From NCBI GenBank assembly GCA_003477045.1, contig DMTS01000103.1, positions 1 to 29,125 on the forward strand: 29,125 nt of DNA, in the 5' to 3' direction. Under the pieces are notes generated by a model. It did no database searches. It had not been told where the DNA came from and saw only the letters and a program-made list of their open reading frames with translations. Below are positions 1 to 9,500 of the stretch, piece by piece (within the stretch, counting starts at the first letter, position 1; each line of letters begins with the position of its first letter). Position numbers and translations under genes: made by a program. This stretch comes from Candidatus Delongbacteria bacterium (GTDB lineage: Bacteria; UBA4055).

Positions 1-3000
1 GTCAGCTTCAATGTTCTAAACGACGGTAACAACAGAGACTGCACGATACTGTCTGATGACTATTTTAATGCAATAGGTAAAGATGCGGCCGTGACGGCTG
101 ATTATATTTCATCGAATAAGCCGTATATACTTTCTAGTCAGGAACAAAACTTTAGCCACTTTGAGAAGATATTAACCGAAAGGCTGAACGATCTTAAACA
201 TTTTTCATCGCTGCCTAATTCAGGCTGCGAATACTGTTCCCTGGCGGCATCATGCCCGGATAACGAACAGTCAAAATTCGACAGGAAGAATATTGAAACA
301 TTCAGATCTTCAGACAAGGCTGAAAAACAGTTCGTTCAATATTCTGCACCAACCGTTTTAAAGACTTCCGGAATTAAAAAAACGAAAAGATTTATAATTT
401 TCTCCGGCGATAAGGAAAAAGCGGTTAATTTAAATGAGAATATGATCATCTCTGCCGGAGCGGGAGCCGGAAAGACCGAAGTTCTTTCATCCAGGTACGT
501 TAATATGCTCGTAAATCACGATGCGGATACCGAAGACATAGTCTGCATCACTTTCACAAAGAAAGCCGCGGGAGAGATGCAGAAGAGGATATATTCAAAA
601 TTGAACGATGTGATCGAGAGCGGGTTCTTTTTCGTAACAGATCTCGGTGCAGATCCTGAAAAGTACAGGATTGATGGGAAGAAAAAAGCGAAGCTGATAA
701 CAATAAGGGACGGATTTTACGAGAACAACCTGATATCAACCTTCCACTCATTCTGCAACAAGTTCATTTCGGACTACGGATATTCAAGCGAGAGGCTGAA
801 AAACTACGATGTTGCTCAGGACTTGTCCGACGATTACAGGATCAGCGAGGAATCAGTAAAATTTCTGAAAAAGGAATTTGACAACGGTTTTCAGGCGATA
901 GTATCAGACAGCCTGAACGGAGAAGAATACGCAGTATTCAACGAATGGCTGACATCAAGACATCTTGTTTATTCAGGCGATTTCGAGGGCGGATTCATAC
1001 CCGACATTCTCAGCCTGTACGCAGAAATGAAACTCAGCGGCAGAGAGCTTGAACAGGATCAATGGCTGGTTCCGCTTGATAATTATATAAAGCAGATCGA
1101 AGAGAGATTCAGAAAGGAAGCTTCAGATTATATTGAACTGAAAAAACAGGCCATAGCCATGCTGGAAGAAGAGATCGGTTCATCCGGTCAAAATGAAAAA
1201 CTCTCAAGCCTGAAAGAAAAAATATCGGCAGATCAGGATTTTACCTATAAAAGCATTCTTTCCGAGAAAAAATTTCCAGAGCTCAGAGAGATCGTGACTG
1301 AACTGACTGAAACTCAGGCTTATGAATATATCAACAAAAAATCGGTTGATTTCAGCCTGAACGGAAATGAATGGATGATCAAGAAGGCTGTTTTCGGGAT
1401 TATATCAGCTTTAAACAGCTATATTTCGGAATATAAAGCTTCAAAAGGACTTTTGGAGCAGAACGATCTTCATCTGCACTTTCTTGAAATGCTTAAAGAT
1501 GAGGATGTGAGAAGTGAACTTCACAAAAGGTTTAAATATATACTCGTGGACGAATTCCAGGATACCAACTGGCTTCAGGATAAAATACTGGAAAAACTGA
1601 AAACTCCCGAAAATAGATATTTCCTCGTCGGCGACAGAAAGCAGTCGATCTACAGATTCCAGCAGTGCGATGTTCAGATATTCGAAAAATACTTGGAGAA
1701 GTTTAGAGTTCTTCACTTCAGCGACAACTTTAGATCGTCTCCGCAGATAGTAGATTTTAATAACTCGGTTTTTTCGCCGTCGGCAGCGAACGGCTACAAT
1801 ATCATCAAAGACAAGAACGAGCTTTCAAAAACGCCTGAAGGGAAAGTCAGCAGGTACCCGTCATCCGTAAATTTTGTCAATATCAACAGTGCAGGCACAA
1901 AAGATCTTGTAAAAGCCGATGAATCCTATGAGCTTACACAATCTCAGATGGGCATGATCAGCAAGATGGCTGAAGCTGCATTCGTAGCTGACACAATACT
2001 GAAGAACTGCGATAACGGCAGAAACTTCGGGGATTGGGCTGTACTTATACGCAAATATAACCACATCGGATTTATAACCGAGGCTTTCAGGAAGAAGAAC
2101 ATTCCCTATACGCTCATACTGAAGCGCGATCTGTTTATTCTCAAGGAAGTTGCTGAATTTATCAATATTCTCAAGACAGCTATGAAAGTGATTAACCCGG
2201 CAGAGATCGAATTCTTACAGGGATCTGACAGATTGCTTCAAAGCATAAAAGAAGGCGATCCGCTGATCTGTGTCATTTATAAAATATTCACCCATGAAAT
2301 ATACAGGAATTATCTCGCATCGTTTCCGGACTACGAAACAAAGCTTGCCAACATCGAGATTCTTATCGAAAACCTGCTCGGTCTGCTAACAGAATCTGAG
2401 AACGACCGGGAAAGGTTTCTCACAGAATTAGAAAAGAGCATCAGGAACAATTCCGCGGGTGTCGTAGTCCAAAAGCCGGACGCGGTGACCATTATGACCG
2501 TCCACAGCGCAAAGGGCCTTGAATTTGAGAATCTGATACTGGCTAATGTTGACGAGTACGATAAGAATCAGACCTCTACCTTCAATTATCTTAATTTATG
2601 GGAGAAAGACAGCAATTACATTGATTTCTCCATGACGGGCTTTAAATCTGCTACAGGCATGAACGGGCGCAATTTTTTCAAAAACGAATATATCAAATTC
2701 AAAAATAAGGATTTTGATGCCGCCGAAAGAGCCAATCTGCTTTATGTCGCGCTTACGAGGGCAAAGAATTCTCTGACTGTTGTAATTCAGACAAGAAATG
2801 AAAGCGACGGCAGTTATGAAGAAGATAAAGTCACAGGCTGGGCAAAATACCTGAATAAATTCGGTCTAGACAATAACGGAAAAATTGAAGGATTCAGCTA
2901 TATTCAGAAGGACATCAGCGAATTCGATCTGAACGGGTATTTTGAAACCGGAGCAGGCAGTGAAAATAAATATCATGCCGAGAAATTTTATGATGCGGCA

Positions 3001-3555
3001 TTTGAGGCTAAAGGCAATAAAATAGATTCAGCTACGGGGCTGTCTCACAAAGATGATGAAGTCGCGCATGAGAAAGGAAATACGACAGCCATAGATACAG
3101 GTAATTTTGTACACCTGTTCATGAGTAAAAAAATATCATTACTTTTTAAACCTGAATTTCAACTTGAAACAGAGCTGAAAGAATTCAAAAAGACTGATAC
3201 CGAAAGCAATTCGGTCAATCTCAAAACAGTTCAGAAAATGATCGAAAATATTAAAGCTGAACCGCTTTTTAAAAAATACGCCGAATGCGGGCATATTCTG
3301 TGCGAAAAGAACATCGTGGATACAAAAAAGAATCTTCAGGGCTACATTGACCTTGTTATGATCTGCAATAACGAGATCATTGTTCTTGACTACAAAACAT
3401 ACCTGAATAAATTTCCGGAAAGCGAGCTTGTCGCTAAGTACAAGCATCAGGTGAACATTTATGCCGATGCGCTTTCAAAGATATATCCGGACAAATCTGT
3501 AAGAAAATATCTTTTCTTTATAGGCAAAGAAAAAGCTGAAACGAGAGAAATATAA
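1..3555 (+). CDS. addA: AddB-tail/AddA fusion helicase-nuclease (5' partial)
   Basis: Recombinational-repair helicase-nuclease that would process double-strand DNA ends. The frame is open from base 1, so the true start lies upstream; residues are counted here from the GTG at 91. C46-x2-C49-x5-C55 matches the C-terminal Fe-S cysteine cluster of AddB nucleases. A linker follows, then a complete UvrD-type helicase: Walker A AGAGAGKT (K128), motif Ia TFTKKAAGEM, DEFQD (D487), VGDRKQSIYRF, FSDNFRSS, MTVHSAKGLEFE and LYVALTRAK. The C-terminus is a PD-(D/E)XK nuclease of AddA type: GNFVH, E in LCEKNI, GYIDLV, LDYKT and the Q of KHQVNIY. No ATG, GTG, TTG or CTG occurs in frame between the cysteine cluster and the ATG at 439, just before Walker A, so a separate addA start is not visible. 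The call as helicase-nuclease is firm; the AddB identity of the tail rests on cysteine spacing. Confidence 0.88.
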   Translation, partial: VSFNVLNDGNNRDCTILSDDYFNAIGKDAAVTADYISSNKPYILSSQEQNFSHFEKILTERLNDLKHFSSLPNSGCEYCSLAASCPDNEQSKFDRKNIETFRSSDKAEKQFVQYSAPTVLKTSGIKKTKRFIIFSGDKEKAVNLNENMIISAGAGAGKTEVLSSRYVNMLVNHDADTEDIVCITFTKKAAGEMQKRIYSKLNDVIESGFFFVTDLGADPEKYRIDGKKKAKLITIRDGFYENNLISTFHSFCNKFISDYGYSSERLKNYDVAQDLSDDYRISEESVKFLKKEFDNGFQAIVSDSLNGEEYAVFNEWLTSRHLVYSGDFEGGFIPDILSLYAEMKLSGRELEQDQWLVPLDNYIKQIEERFRKEASDYIELKKQAIAMLEEEIGSSGQNEKLSSLKEKISADQDFTYKSILSEKKFPELREIVTELTETQAYEYINKKSVDFSLNGNEWMIKKAVFGIISALNSYISEYKASKGLLEQNDLHLHFLEMLKDEDVRSELHKRFKYILVDEFQDTNWLQDKILEKLKTPENRYFLVGDRKQSIYRFQQCDVQIFEKYLEKFRVLHFSDNFRSSPQIVDFNNSVFSPSAANGYNIIKDKNELSKTPEGKVSRYPSSVNFVNINSAGTKDLVKADESYELTQSQMGMISKMAEAAFVADTILKNCDNGRNFGDWAVLIRKYNHIGFITEAFRKKNIPYTLILKRDLFILKEVAEFINILKTAMKVINPAEIEFLQGSDRLLQSIKEGDPLICVIYKIFTHEIYRNYLASFPDYETKLANIEILIENLLGLLTESENDRERFLTELEKSIRNNSAGVVVQKPDAVTIMTVHSAKGLEFENLILANVDEYDKNQTSTFNYLNLWEKDSNYIDFSMTGFKSATGMNGRNFFKNEYIKFKNKDFDAAERANLLYVALTRAKNSLTVVIQTRNESDGSYEEDKVTGWAKYLNKFGLDNNGKIEGFSYIQKDISEFDLNGYFETGAGSENKYHAEKFYDAAFEAKGNKIDSATGLSHKDDEVAHEKGNTTAIDTGNFVHLFMSKKISLLFKPEFQLETELKEFKKTDTESNSVNLKTVQKMIENIKAEPLFKKYAECGHILCEKNIVDTKKNLQGYIDLVMICNNEIIVLDYKTYLNKFPESELVAKYKHQVNIYADALSKIYPDKSVRKYLFFIGKEKAETREI

Positions 3556-3577
3556 CCAACAAAGCACGGAGCTCAAT

Positions 3578-3757
3578 ATGAAAAGTATGATGTTGATCAT
3601 GACGGCACTGTTCTTCTGCAGCAGCGTTTTTGCGGAGAGTTATATCAAGGATTATTCGTCGGGCAAGCGGTTGTATGAGTTCGACGGAAAGTATGTAAAG
3701 AGTTATCGTCGCGCTGATTGTGCTGCAGAGTTTGTAATCTACTCAATAAATTTCTAA
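3578..3757 (+). CDS. small secreted protein, probably a truncated remnant
   Basis: This 59-codon frame starts with ATG 8 bases after a good GGAG site, 22 bases behind the helicase gene. Residues 1-19 look like a signal peptide (MKSMMLIMTALFFCSSVFA then ES). The mature part has a motif-like stretch, KDYSSGKRLYEFDGKYVK, which resembles one unit of a beta-repeat surface protein. It then degrades into a short unrelated tail (AAEFVIYSINF) before TAA. I do not recognise a family. The strong start and signal peptide with an abrupt end suggest the 5' stub of a longer exported protein, cut when the KilA-N segment arrived. A genuine tiny exported protein is the alternative. Confidence 0.5.
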   Translation: MKSMMLIMTALFFCSSVFAESYIKDYSSGKRLYEFDGKYVKSYRRADCAAEFVIYSINF

Positions 3758-3778
3758 GAAATATTTAATATTTTATAC

Positions 3779-3803
3779 TTGAGGTTCACTAGATGACACT
3801 CAA
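3779..3803. promoter_or_regulatory. hyphenated dyad upstream of the KilA-N gene
   Basis: A 25-base dyad of the form TTGAG-n2-TCA-n5-TGA-n2-CTCAA has matching arms on both sides. It lies 43 bases before the KilA-N start and directly after a TATACT that could act as a -10 box (3774-3779), although no convincing -35 pairs with it. The shape suits a dimeric repressor site, possibly self-regulation of the downstream gene; this is inference from symmetry alone. Confidence 0.3.
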
Positions 3804-3846
3804 CTCTTTTATATTGCTTTAAAAAGTAATTGTAAAGGAGTGGAAA

Positions 3847-4671
3847 ATGAAGAACGGAAAGATAGAAGTGCAGGGGAGAGTGATCTCTGTTGTTACCGAA
3901 AATGATGGAGATTATATCTCATTGACTGATATGCTCAAAGCTAAAGACGGTGAGTTTTTTATCTCAGATTGGCTCAGGAATAGGAATACACTCGAATTTC
4001 TGGGTATTTGGGAGCGTGTTCATAATCCGGTTTTTAATTGGGGCGAATTCGCCATAATTAAAAGTATGGCTGGTTTAAACAGTTTCAAGATCAGTGTAAA
4101 AGAATGGGCGGAAAGAACAAATGCGAAAGGTATCAGAGCGTCAGCCGGTCGTTATGGAGGGACATTTGCGCATGTTGATATAGCCTTTGAATTTGGAATG
4201 TGGATAAGTCCTGAATTTAAAATATATTTGATCAAAGAGTTTAAAAGGCTGAAAGAAATAGAAAGCGATCGCCTTAAGCTCGGATGGAACATTCAGAGGA
4301 CGATATCAAAGATCAACTACCGCAGACACACAGATGCTGTAAAAGAAAATTTAATTCCGCCAGAATTATCAAAAGAACAGATAAATTATGTTTACGCAAG
4401 TGAGGCTGATCTGTTAAATGCTGCATTATTTGGAATGACAGCTCATCAATGGAGAAAAAGAAATCCGGATAGTGAAGGTAATATTCGTGATTATGCAGAG
4501 TTGATCCAGCTTGTAGTTCTATCCAATCTTGAAAGCATAAACTCAGTATTTATCAGACAGAGATTGAAGCAGCCTGAAAGACTTGCTCAATTAAATCAAA
4601 TAGCGATCTCTCAGATGAAATCATTGACGGATAGTAGACATTTGGAGCTTTTAAATTCCGGTAGAAAATAA
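3847..4671 (+). CDS. KilA-N domain protein
   Basis: A 274-residue protein with an N-terminal KilA-N fold, a DNA-binding module common in phages, large DNA viruses and bacterial accessory regions. The hallmarks are DYISLTDML near residue 22, SDWLRNRNTLEFLG, then the SAGRYGGTFAHVDIAFEFGMWISPEF block around residues 100-125, followed by YLIKEFKRLKE. The C-terminal half (LSKEQINYVYASEADLLNAALFGMTAHQWR) is the helical extension often found in bacterial members. A strong AAGGAGTG site sits about 5 bases before the ATG. The gene stands alone between the repair gene and the oppositely oriented operon, with no phage structural genes or integrase near it, and looks like acquired cargo. Its biological role is unknown; regulator or defence-linked function are both possible. 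Confidence 0.85.
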   Translation: MKNGKIEVQGRVISVVTENDGDYISLTDMLKAKDGEFFISDWLRNRNTLEFLGIWERVHNPVFNWGEFAIIKSMAGLNSFKISVKEWAERTNAKGIRASAGRYGGTFAHVDIAFEFGMWISPEFKIYLIKEFKRLKEIESDRLKLGWNIQRTISKINYRRHTDAVKENLIPPELSKEQINYVYASEADLLNAALFGMTAHQWRKRNPDSEGNIRDYAELIQLVVLSNLESINSVFIRQRLKQPERLAQLNQIAISQMKSLTDSRHLELLNSGRK

Positions 4672-4722
4672 GGAGAATATGGAATTATTAAGAAAACTGG
4701 AGAAAGTTTGAAATAAAGGTCG

Positions 4723-5280
4723 CTATTCAGTGCTTTTGTTAAAATAGAATTCAAGTATCTTATACGGTCTTTCGATATCGTCCCAGGTGTATGTTTTGCC
4801 ATCGTGATCAGTTTTTCCGCCGTCATACATCCTGTGATTTCCTCTCAGGATGTACCAGTAATTGAGATATGAATAATTAGCTGGAGTAAAGTTGTGCCCG
4901 TAGGTCAGCGACAGGATCTTGAGGCTCTGCTGACTCTTTTTGAGGTTGATACCGGATAATTTTTCAAATTCAGCCTGCATCGTGTCCGTTGAATATTTAA
5001 GATATATATGAGTAAAATATTTTTCTATAAATCTATCCGTAAAATTAAGTACCGAGGTTTTGATCACCTTCTTCTCGAAAAGCCTGTCTATCTCTTTTTC
5101 AAGCGCGGATATTTTTCTGCCGTGCTTCTCGTCTCTGACAAGTTCGTACCATTCAGTGATATGATCGAAAACTATAAGCGTATGTTCTTTTTTTGCGCTT
5201 CTGATATATTTCAGCATGGTGTATCCTGAAATGATCAGGCTTATCCCTGCAGCAGTAAGTAATATATTTAGAAAACTCAT
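4723..5280 (-). CDS. membrane-anchored protein of unknown function
   Basis: A 185-residue protein with one N-terminal hydrophobic segment (about residues 4-24, ILLTAAGISLIISGYTML) followed by a Lys/Arg-rich stretch, then a soluble, helix-rich domain with many Tyr and Phe residues. I recognise no family. It is the last gene of the minus-strand operon: its ATG follows the murA stop codon with no spacer, so translation is probably coupled to murA. The ribosome site must lie inside the end of murA, where only a weak AAAGATT is seen. The position next to murA could hint at an envelope role, but nothing in the protein itself shows one. Confidence 0.7.
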   Translation of the reverse strand: MSFLNILLTAAGISLIISGYTMLKYIRSAKKEHTLIVFDHITEWYELVRDEKHGRKISALEKEIDRLFEKKVIKTSVLNFTDRFIEKYFTHIYLKYSTDTMQAEFEKLSGINLKKSQQSLKILSLTYGHNFTPANYSYLNYWYILRGNHRMYDGGKTDHDGKTYTWDDIERPYKILEFYFNKSTE

Positions 5281-6576
5281 TTAATCTTTAACTACTCTTG
5301 TGATATCGGCTCCGATTGCTTTCAGTTTAATTTCAATATCCTGATAGCCTCTGTCGATCTGCTTTATATTTTTAATAACCGTAGTTCCTTTTGCCGTTAA
5401 TGCCGCAATTAATAGCGCCATTCCCGCCCTGATGTCCGGGGATGATAACTCGACCGGCTTAAGTTTACCGGGGCCGGAAACAACAACTCTGTGCGGATCG
5501 CATAGAACGACTTTCGCTCCCATTCTGATAAGGGAATCAACGAAGAACAATCTGCCTTCGAACATTTTTTCATGGATAATTATAGTTCCCTTTGAAAATA
5601 CCGACGCCACCACCATGATGCTGGTAAGGTCGGCGGGGAAGGACGGCCACGGCTGGTCAGATATTGACGGAATGCTTCCGCCGAAATCGTCTTCGATCTT
5701 CGGTTTCTGGTTTCCGGGAATGAATATGTCCTTTCCGTGCACCTCGTAACTGATCCCGAGCTTCCTGAATGCGGGAAAAATTATTTCCATGTGCGGCGTG
5801 TATGAATCTTTTATCGTTACTCCGCCGCCTATTACGGCTGCCAAGCCCATGAAAGATCCCGTTTCGATATGATCCGGCAGAATCCTGTGTTTTGTACCGT
5901 GAAGTTTCTTAACGCCTTTTATAATAATTTTATTCGTTCCGATGCCTGATATGTCCGCGCCCATATTGTTCAGCATTATGCACAGATTCTGCACATGCGG
6001 TTCGCACGCCGCGTTATAAATTGATGTGGTTCCCGGCACGAGTACAGCCAGCATGACCGCGTTCTCCGTGGCCATGACCGAAGCTTCATCAAGAAGAAAA
6101 TCTGCGCCTTTAAGCTTTTTTGCGGTAAGAGTGCAGGCTTTTCCGTCGTCATTTATCACAACGCCGAGCTTGATGAAAGCGAAAAGATGAGAATCTATTC
6201 TTCTTTTACCTATCTTGTCGCCGCCGGAGTCGGGGAGAGGTACTGAACCTTTCCTCAAAAGCATCGGGGCAAGAAATAACAGCGAACTTCTTATTTTTGA
6301 TGACATGGCGGGGTCGATCTGGTTTTTTATGATCTTGTCCGCTTTAAAGGAGTAATGGTTCTTAGAAATTTTCCTGACTTTAACACCCAGATCGGCGGCT
6401 ATTTCGATCATGTGCCTGGTATCCAATATATCAGGAATATTGTCTATCGAAACTTCATCTTCCGTGAGCAGCGCGGCAGCTATAGCGGGAAGCGCTTCGT
6501 TCTTATTGCCCGACGCAATTATCGTGCCTGATAATTTCTTTCCGCCTTCAACTTTAAAATAGTCATTGTTCGCCAT
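5281..6576 (-). CDS. murA: UDP-GlcNAc 1-carboxyvinyltransferase, Asp-type
   Basis: Cytoplasmic first committed step of peptidoglycan synthesis: transfers enolpyruvate from PEP to UDP-GlcNAc. The length (431) fits the family. Conserved points seen: K25 in GNKNEALP, the R96 region (SSKIRSS), Asp in FPADLTS, and Arg in DIRAGMALLIAAL near the end. The active-site loop reads GGDKIGKRRIDSH (residues 118-130), where E. coli has GGC-IG-RP-DLH, so the catalytic/fosfomycin-binding Cys115 equivalent is D120. A Cys-to-Asp change here is established in Mycobacterium and Chlamydia MurA, which stay active but are not alkylated by fosfomycin. A TAAAGGAGA ribosome site lies 6 bases before the ATG and overlaps the stop of the ATPase gene upstream. 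The identity as an EPSP-synthase-fold enolpyruvyl transferase is firm. Confidence 0.95.
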   Translation of the reverse strand: MANNDYFKVEGGKKLSGTIIASGNKNEALPAIAAALLTEDEVSIDNIPDILDTRHMIEIAADLGVKVRKISKNHYSFKADKIIKNQIDPAMSSKIRSSLLFLAPMLLRKGSVPLPDSGGDKIGKRRIDSHLFAFIKLGVVINDDGKACTLTAKKLKGADFLLDEASVMATENAVMLAVLVPGTTSIYNAACEPHVQNLCIMLNNMGADISGIGTNKIIIKGVKKLHGTKHRILPDHIETGSFMGLAAVIGGGVTIKDSYTPHMEIIFPAFRKLGISYEVHGKDIFIPGNQKPKIEDDFGGSIPSISDQPWPSFPADLTSIMVVASVFSKGTIIIHEKMFEGRLFFVDSLIRMGAKVVLCDPHRVVVSGPGKLKPVELSSPDIRAGMALLIAALTAKGTTVIKNIKQIDRGYQDIEIKLKAIGADITRVVKD

Positions 6577-6588
6577 AAAAGATCTCCT

Positions 6589-9500
6589 TTAATTGCTTCG
6601 TCTGTTCTTTACCCTCTTTTTGACGGAAGGGCTGACTTTCCGGATGTTCGGTATGTTCTTTTTCGCTTTGGCGGTATTTCTTCCGATATTTTTGCTCACC
6701 TTCTGATATTCAAGAACAAGATTGAAGTCCTCTACATTCGCAGCCTGACTGTTCATAAACTCGTTCAGCTCTTTGCATTTAAGGAACTTTCTTTTGCCTA
6801 ATATCGACTTTAGCAGGATAAGCTCCGTCTCGAAAGCAAGATCCGGTTCTTTTCTGTGATCATATTTATAAATCCCGTCAAGTATCCTGTCGAGTTCCTT
6901 ATCTTCAGCCTTTTCAGCGCAGAATCTGACCACAGAGCGTAAAATTTCGGACATGCTGCCTTCAGCGTATTTTGACTGCTTCAAAAACTCTAAAGCCGGA
7001 CCGTACTCTCCGGCATAAGCAGACATCAGGGCAAGCTTCATTATTATCATATAATGCTTATGTGATTTTGGGTCTTTGAATTTGAGAAGCGCTTTTGAAA
7101 ATACTTTAAAAGCCATCTCTTTTTCTTCGTAGAACTGATAGATAGATCCCAGCGGGTAAACTGCCGAAAAATAAAGATCTTCATTTTTCACCGAGTCCGT
7201 TACGGATTCAAGCATCGAGATCGACTGAAGAAATTTATTCTGGTAGCTGTACAATCTCGCGAGAAGTATATTTCCGGTTGTAGTATTCTGATCGTTTTTA
7301 TGGCTTTTACCTGAATTGAGCATGAATTTGCAGTACTCTTCCGCAGACTTGTAGTCTCTGGACTTTATTGAAAGTTCGATAAGAAGTTTTAATATCGAAT
7401 TGATCCTGGAAAAATTAAGTTCGAATGAATATTTATCGAGCATTTCTTTTAAAATGTCGAGAGCCTGTTTCGGCTCATTGTTAAAATTAAAGACCATGGC
7501 TTTGAGATAAATGTAGGGATCGTCCTGTGTTATTTTCCCGGCGGCATGTCTCTTTTCTTCTATGACCGCGAATTCGGCGGCGGCTTCGGCCATATTTCCG
7601 GTTCTTATTTTGATCGATGCCTTAAGGGTCAAAATATTCAGATTGTTTTCGGTCAGATTTGAAGCTTCTGTTATTTCCAGACCTGATTTTATATAATTCT
7701 CGGCTTTTTTCAGCTTTTCGGATTCAATATAGAATGAAAGCAGTATCTCATGAAGCTCTGCAGACAATTCGCTTTTTCCGATCTTTACAAGGTAATCTAT
7801 AGCTTTTTCGAATCTTTTGATGCTGTCAATGGGTTCATGCTCATCAAAAAGCCATTTTGTGCTTATCAGGTTTTTCAGCCAGAGATCAGACGGCAGAGTG
7901 TTTTCCTTCATGCATAACCTGAACAGGAGTTTGTCCGAGATCTCGAGCATGTTGCGAAGCGCGTTAAAGTGAAGTTTTGAATGAGTGCTTTTAACAAGTT
8001 CCGGAAGTACCGCGAACAGTTTCTCATGATCATCAGACCTGTATAGGTGAAAGAACACCTTAAATCCGAAATCGTCGTACCCTTTAGTTTCAAAAAGTTC
8101 CGCGAGAAGTTTGTGGATCAGCTTTCTGTTCGCATCCTTTACGGTTTTATATATATCGTTCATTATAGAAGGTTCACTTATCACATAATGATCGCCACGG
8201 TTCTCGATCACCCCTTTCTCTTCAAGCTCGTTTAAAGCGAGTGTTTCATCGTAGGGATAATTCAAAGTATGCAGCAGCCAGTCGAGATCGCTGTAATAGA
8301 AGTGTTCACCGATAATTGAAAGGATCTTGAGGATCGTCAGGGCGTTTTCCGATAGAGAACTGATCTTGTCGGCAAATATTTCCGAGAGATTTTCCGGTAC
8401 CGCAAGGGTTTTTGGAATATCAAGTTCAACCTTGCCGTCTTTTACCGTTATGGCGTCCTTGGCTATCAGGAACTGAACAAAAGAAATGACAGTGTATAGA
8501 TTACCTTCTGTAACTTTATGGATCATATCCGCCGTCTTACCCGCGATCTTTGTATGGGGATATGCCATCTGAAGAAATCTGGATATCTGCACTTTATTGA
8601 TCTCGGATATACGCAAAAATTTTATCCTGTGCTTTATATTGTTGGAATTATTCTTGTCGTCGGAAACCAGTATCATTTTTATTTTATTGTCCGGGTTGTC
8701 AAGAAGAGAAAGAAGCATCTCTTCGCAGTTCCTGCTCATCCACTGGTGGTCGTCAATGATCACGACCGATTTCCTGGGAGTTATTTTTAAGCAGTCATCA
8801 AGCGCGGTTTTCAGGTTATTCCTGTACTGCCCGTAGGTAAAAGCGATTTCGCGGTCTTCTGGAGTGTCACCGTAAAGGCTGCGGAACAAGTAGATCAGAT
8901 TGTCCCTGTTCAGTGCAGGCAGGCTTGAATTCTCTATAGCGGACATCACCTCTTCAAGTGCTGATATCTCTCCGAATTTATTCACGAACATTATTTTGTA
9001 CATCAGATCGTGAACGGTTTTAAATTCCCTTGTCGAATGTTTCTTTTCTCTAAGATGAATTATATTTTTGGCGTCAGAGCTTTTTACAACCTCATTTATT
9101 ATGCCTGTTTTTCCTGAACCTATATCGCCGTAAACGAAAAGAAGCTGCTCATCGGTTTCACCGGTTATAAAATCTGCAATATCATTCTCTTCTTCTCTGT
9201 TGAAATATATCTTTCTTATTCTCTGAGACCTGCTTACCTCAATTCCTGTTGTTGTCCAGATGTTTTTAAGGCCGGTAAAAGTCACATCGAAATTCTCTAT
9301 TACCGAGAAAGCCGCTTTATCTGTGAGCAGGATATTCGGAAGCGTTTTTATGTCATCATAAGAAAATGACCATCTGAAAGCATGCCTTTTATCAGCCTCC
9401 TCAAGCGTAATGATACCGATCTTAATAAAAAGTTCGCCCTCAAACTCCTTTAGAAGAGATTTAAGCCTGGTTACGACATTTTCGGTATCTTTTGCCATTT

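Noticed and set aside
91..93. GTG at 91 as the start of the helicase gene
   Set aside because: The frame is open back to base 1 and the residues before 91 look like the same nuclease tail; no ribosome site is seen before 91.
4672..4722. Terminator between the convergent KilA-N gene and the minus operon
   Set aside because: Only AAACT/AGTTT with a weak, AT-only stem and no proper T-run; not convincing.
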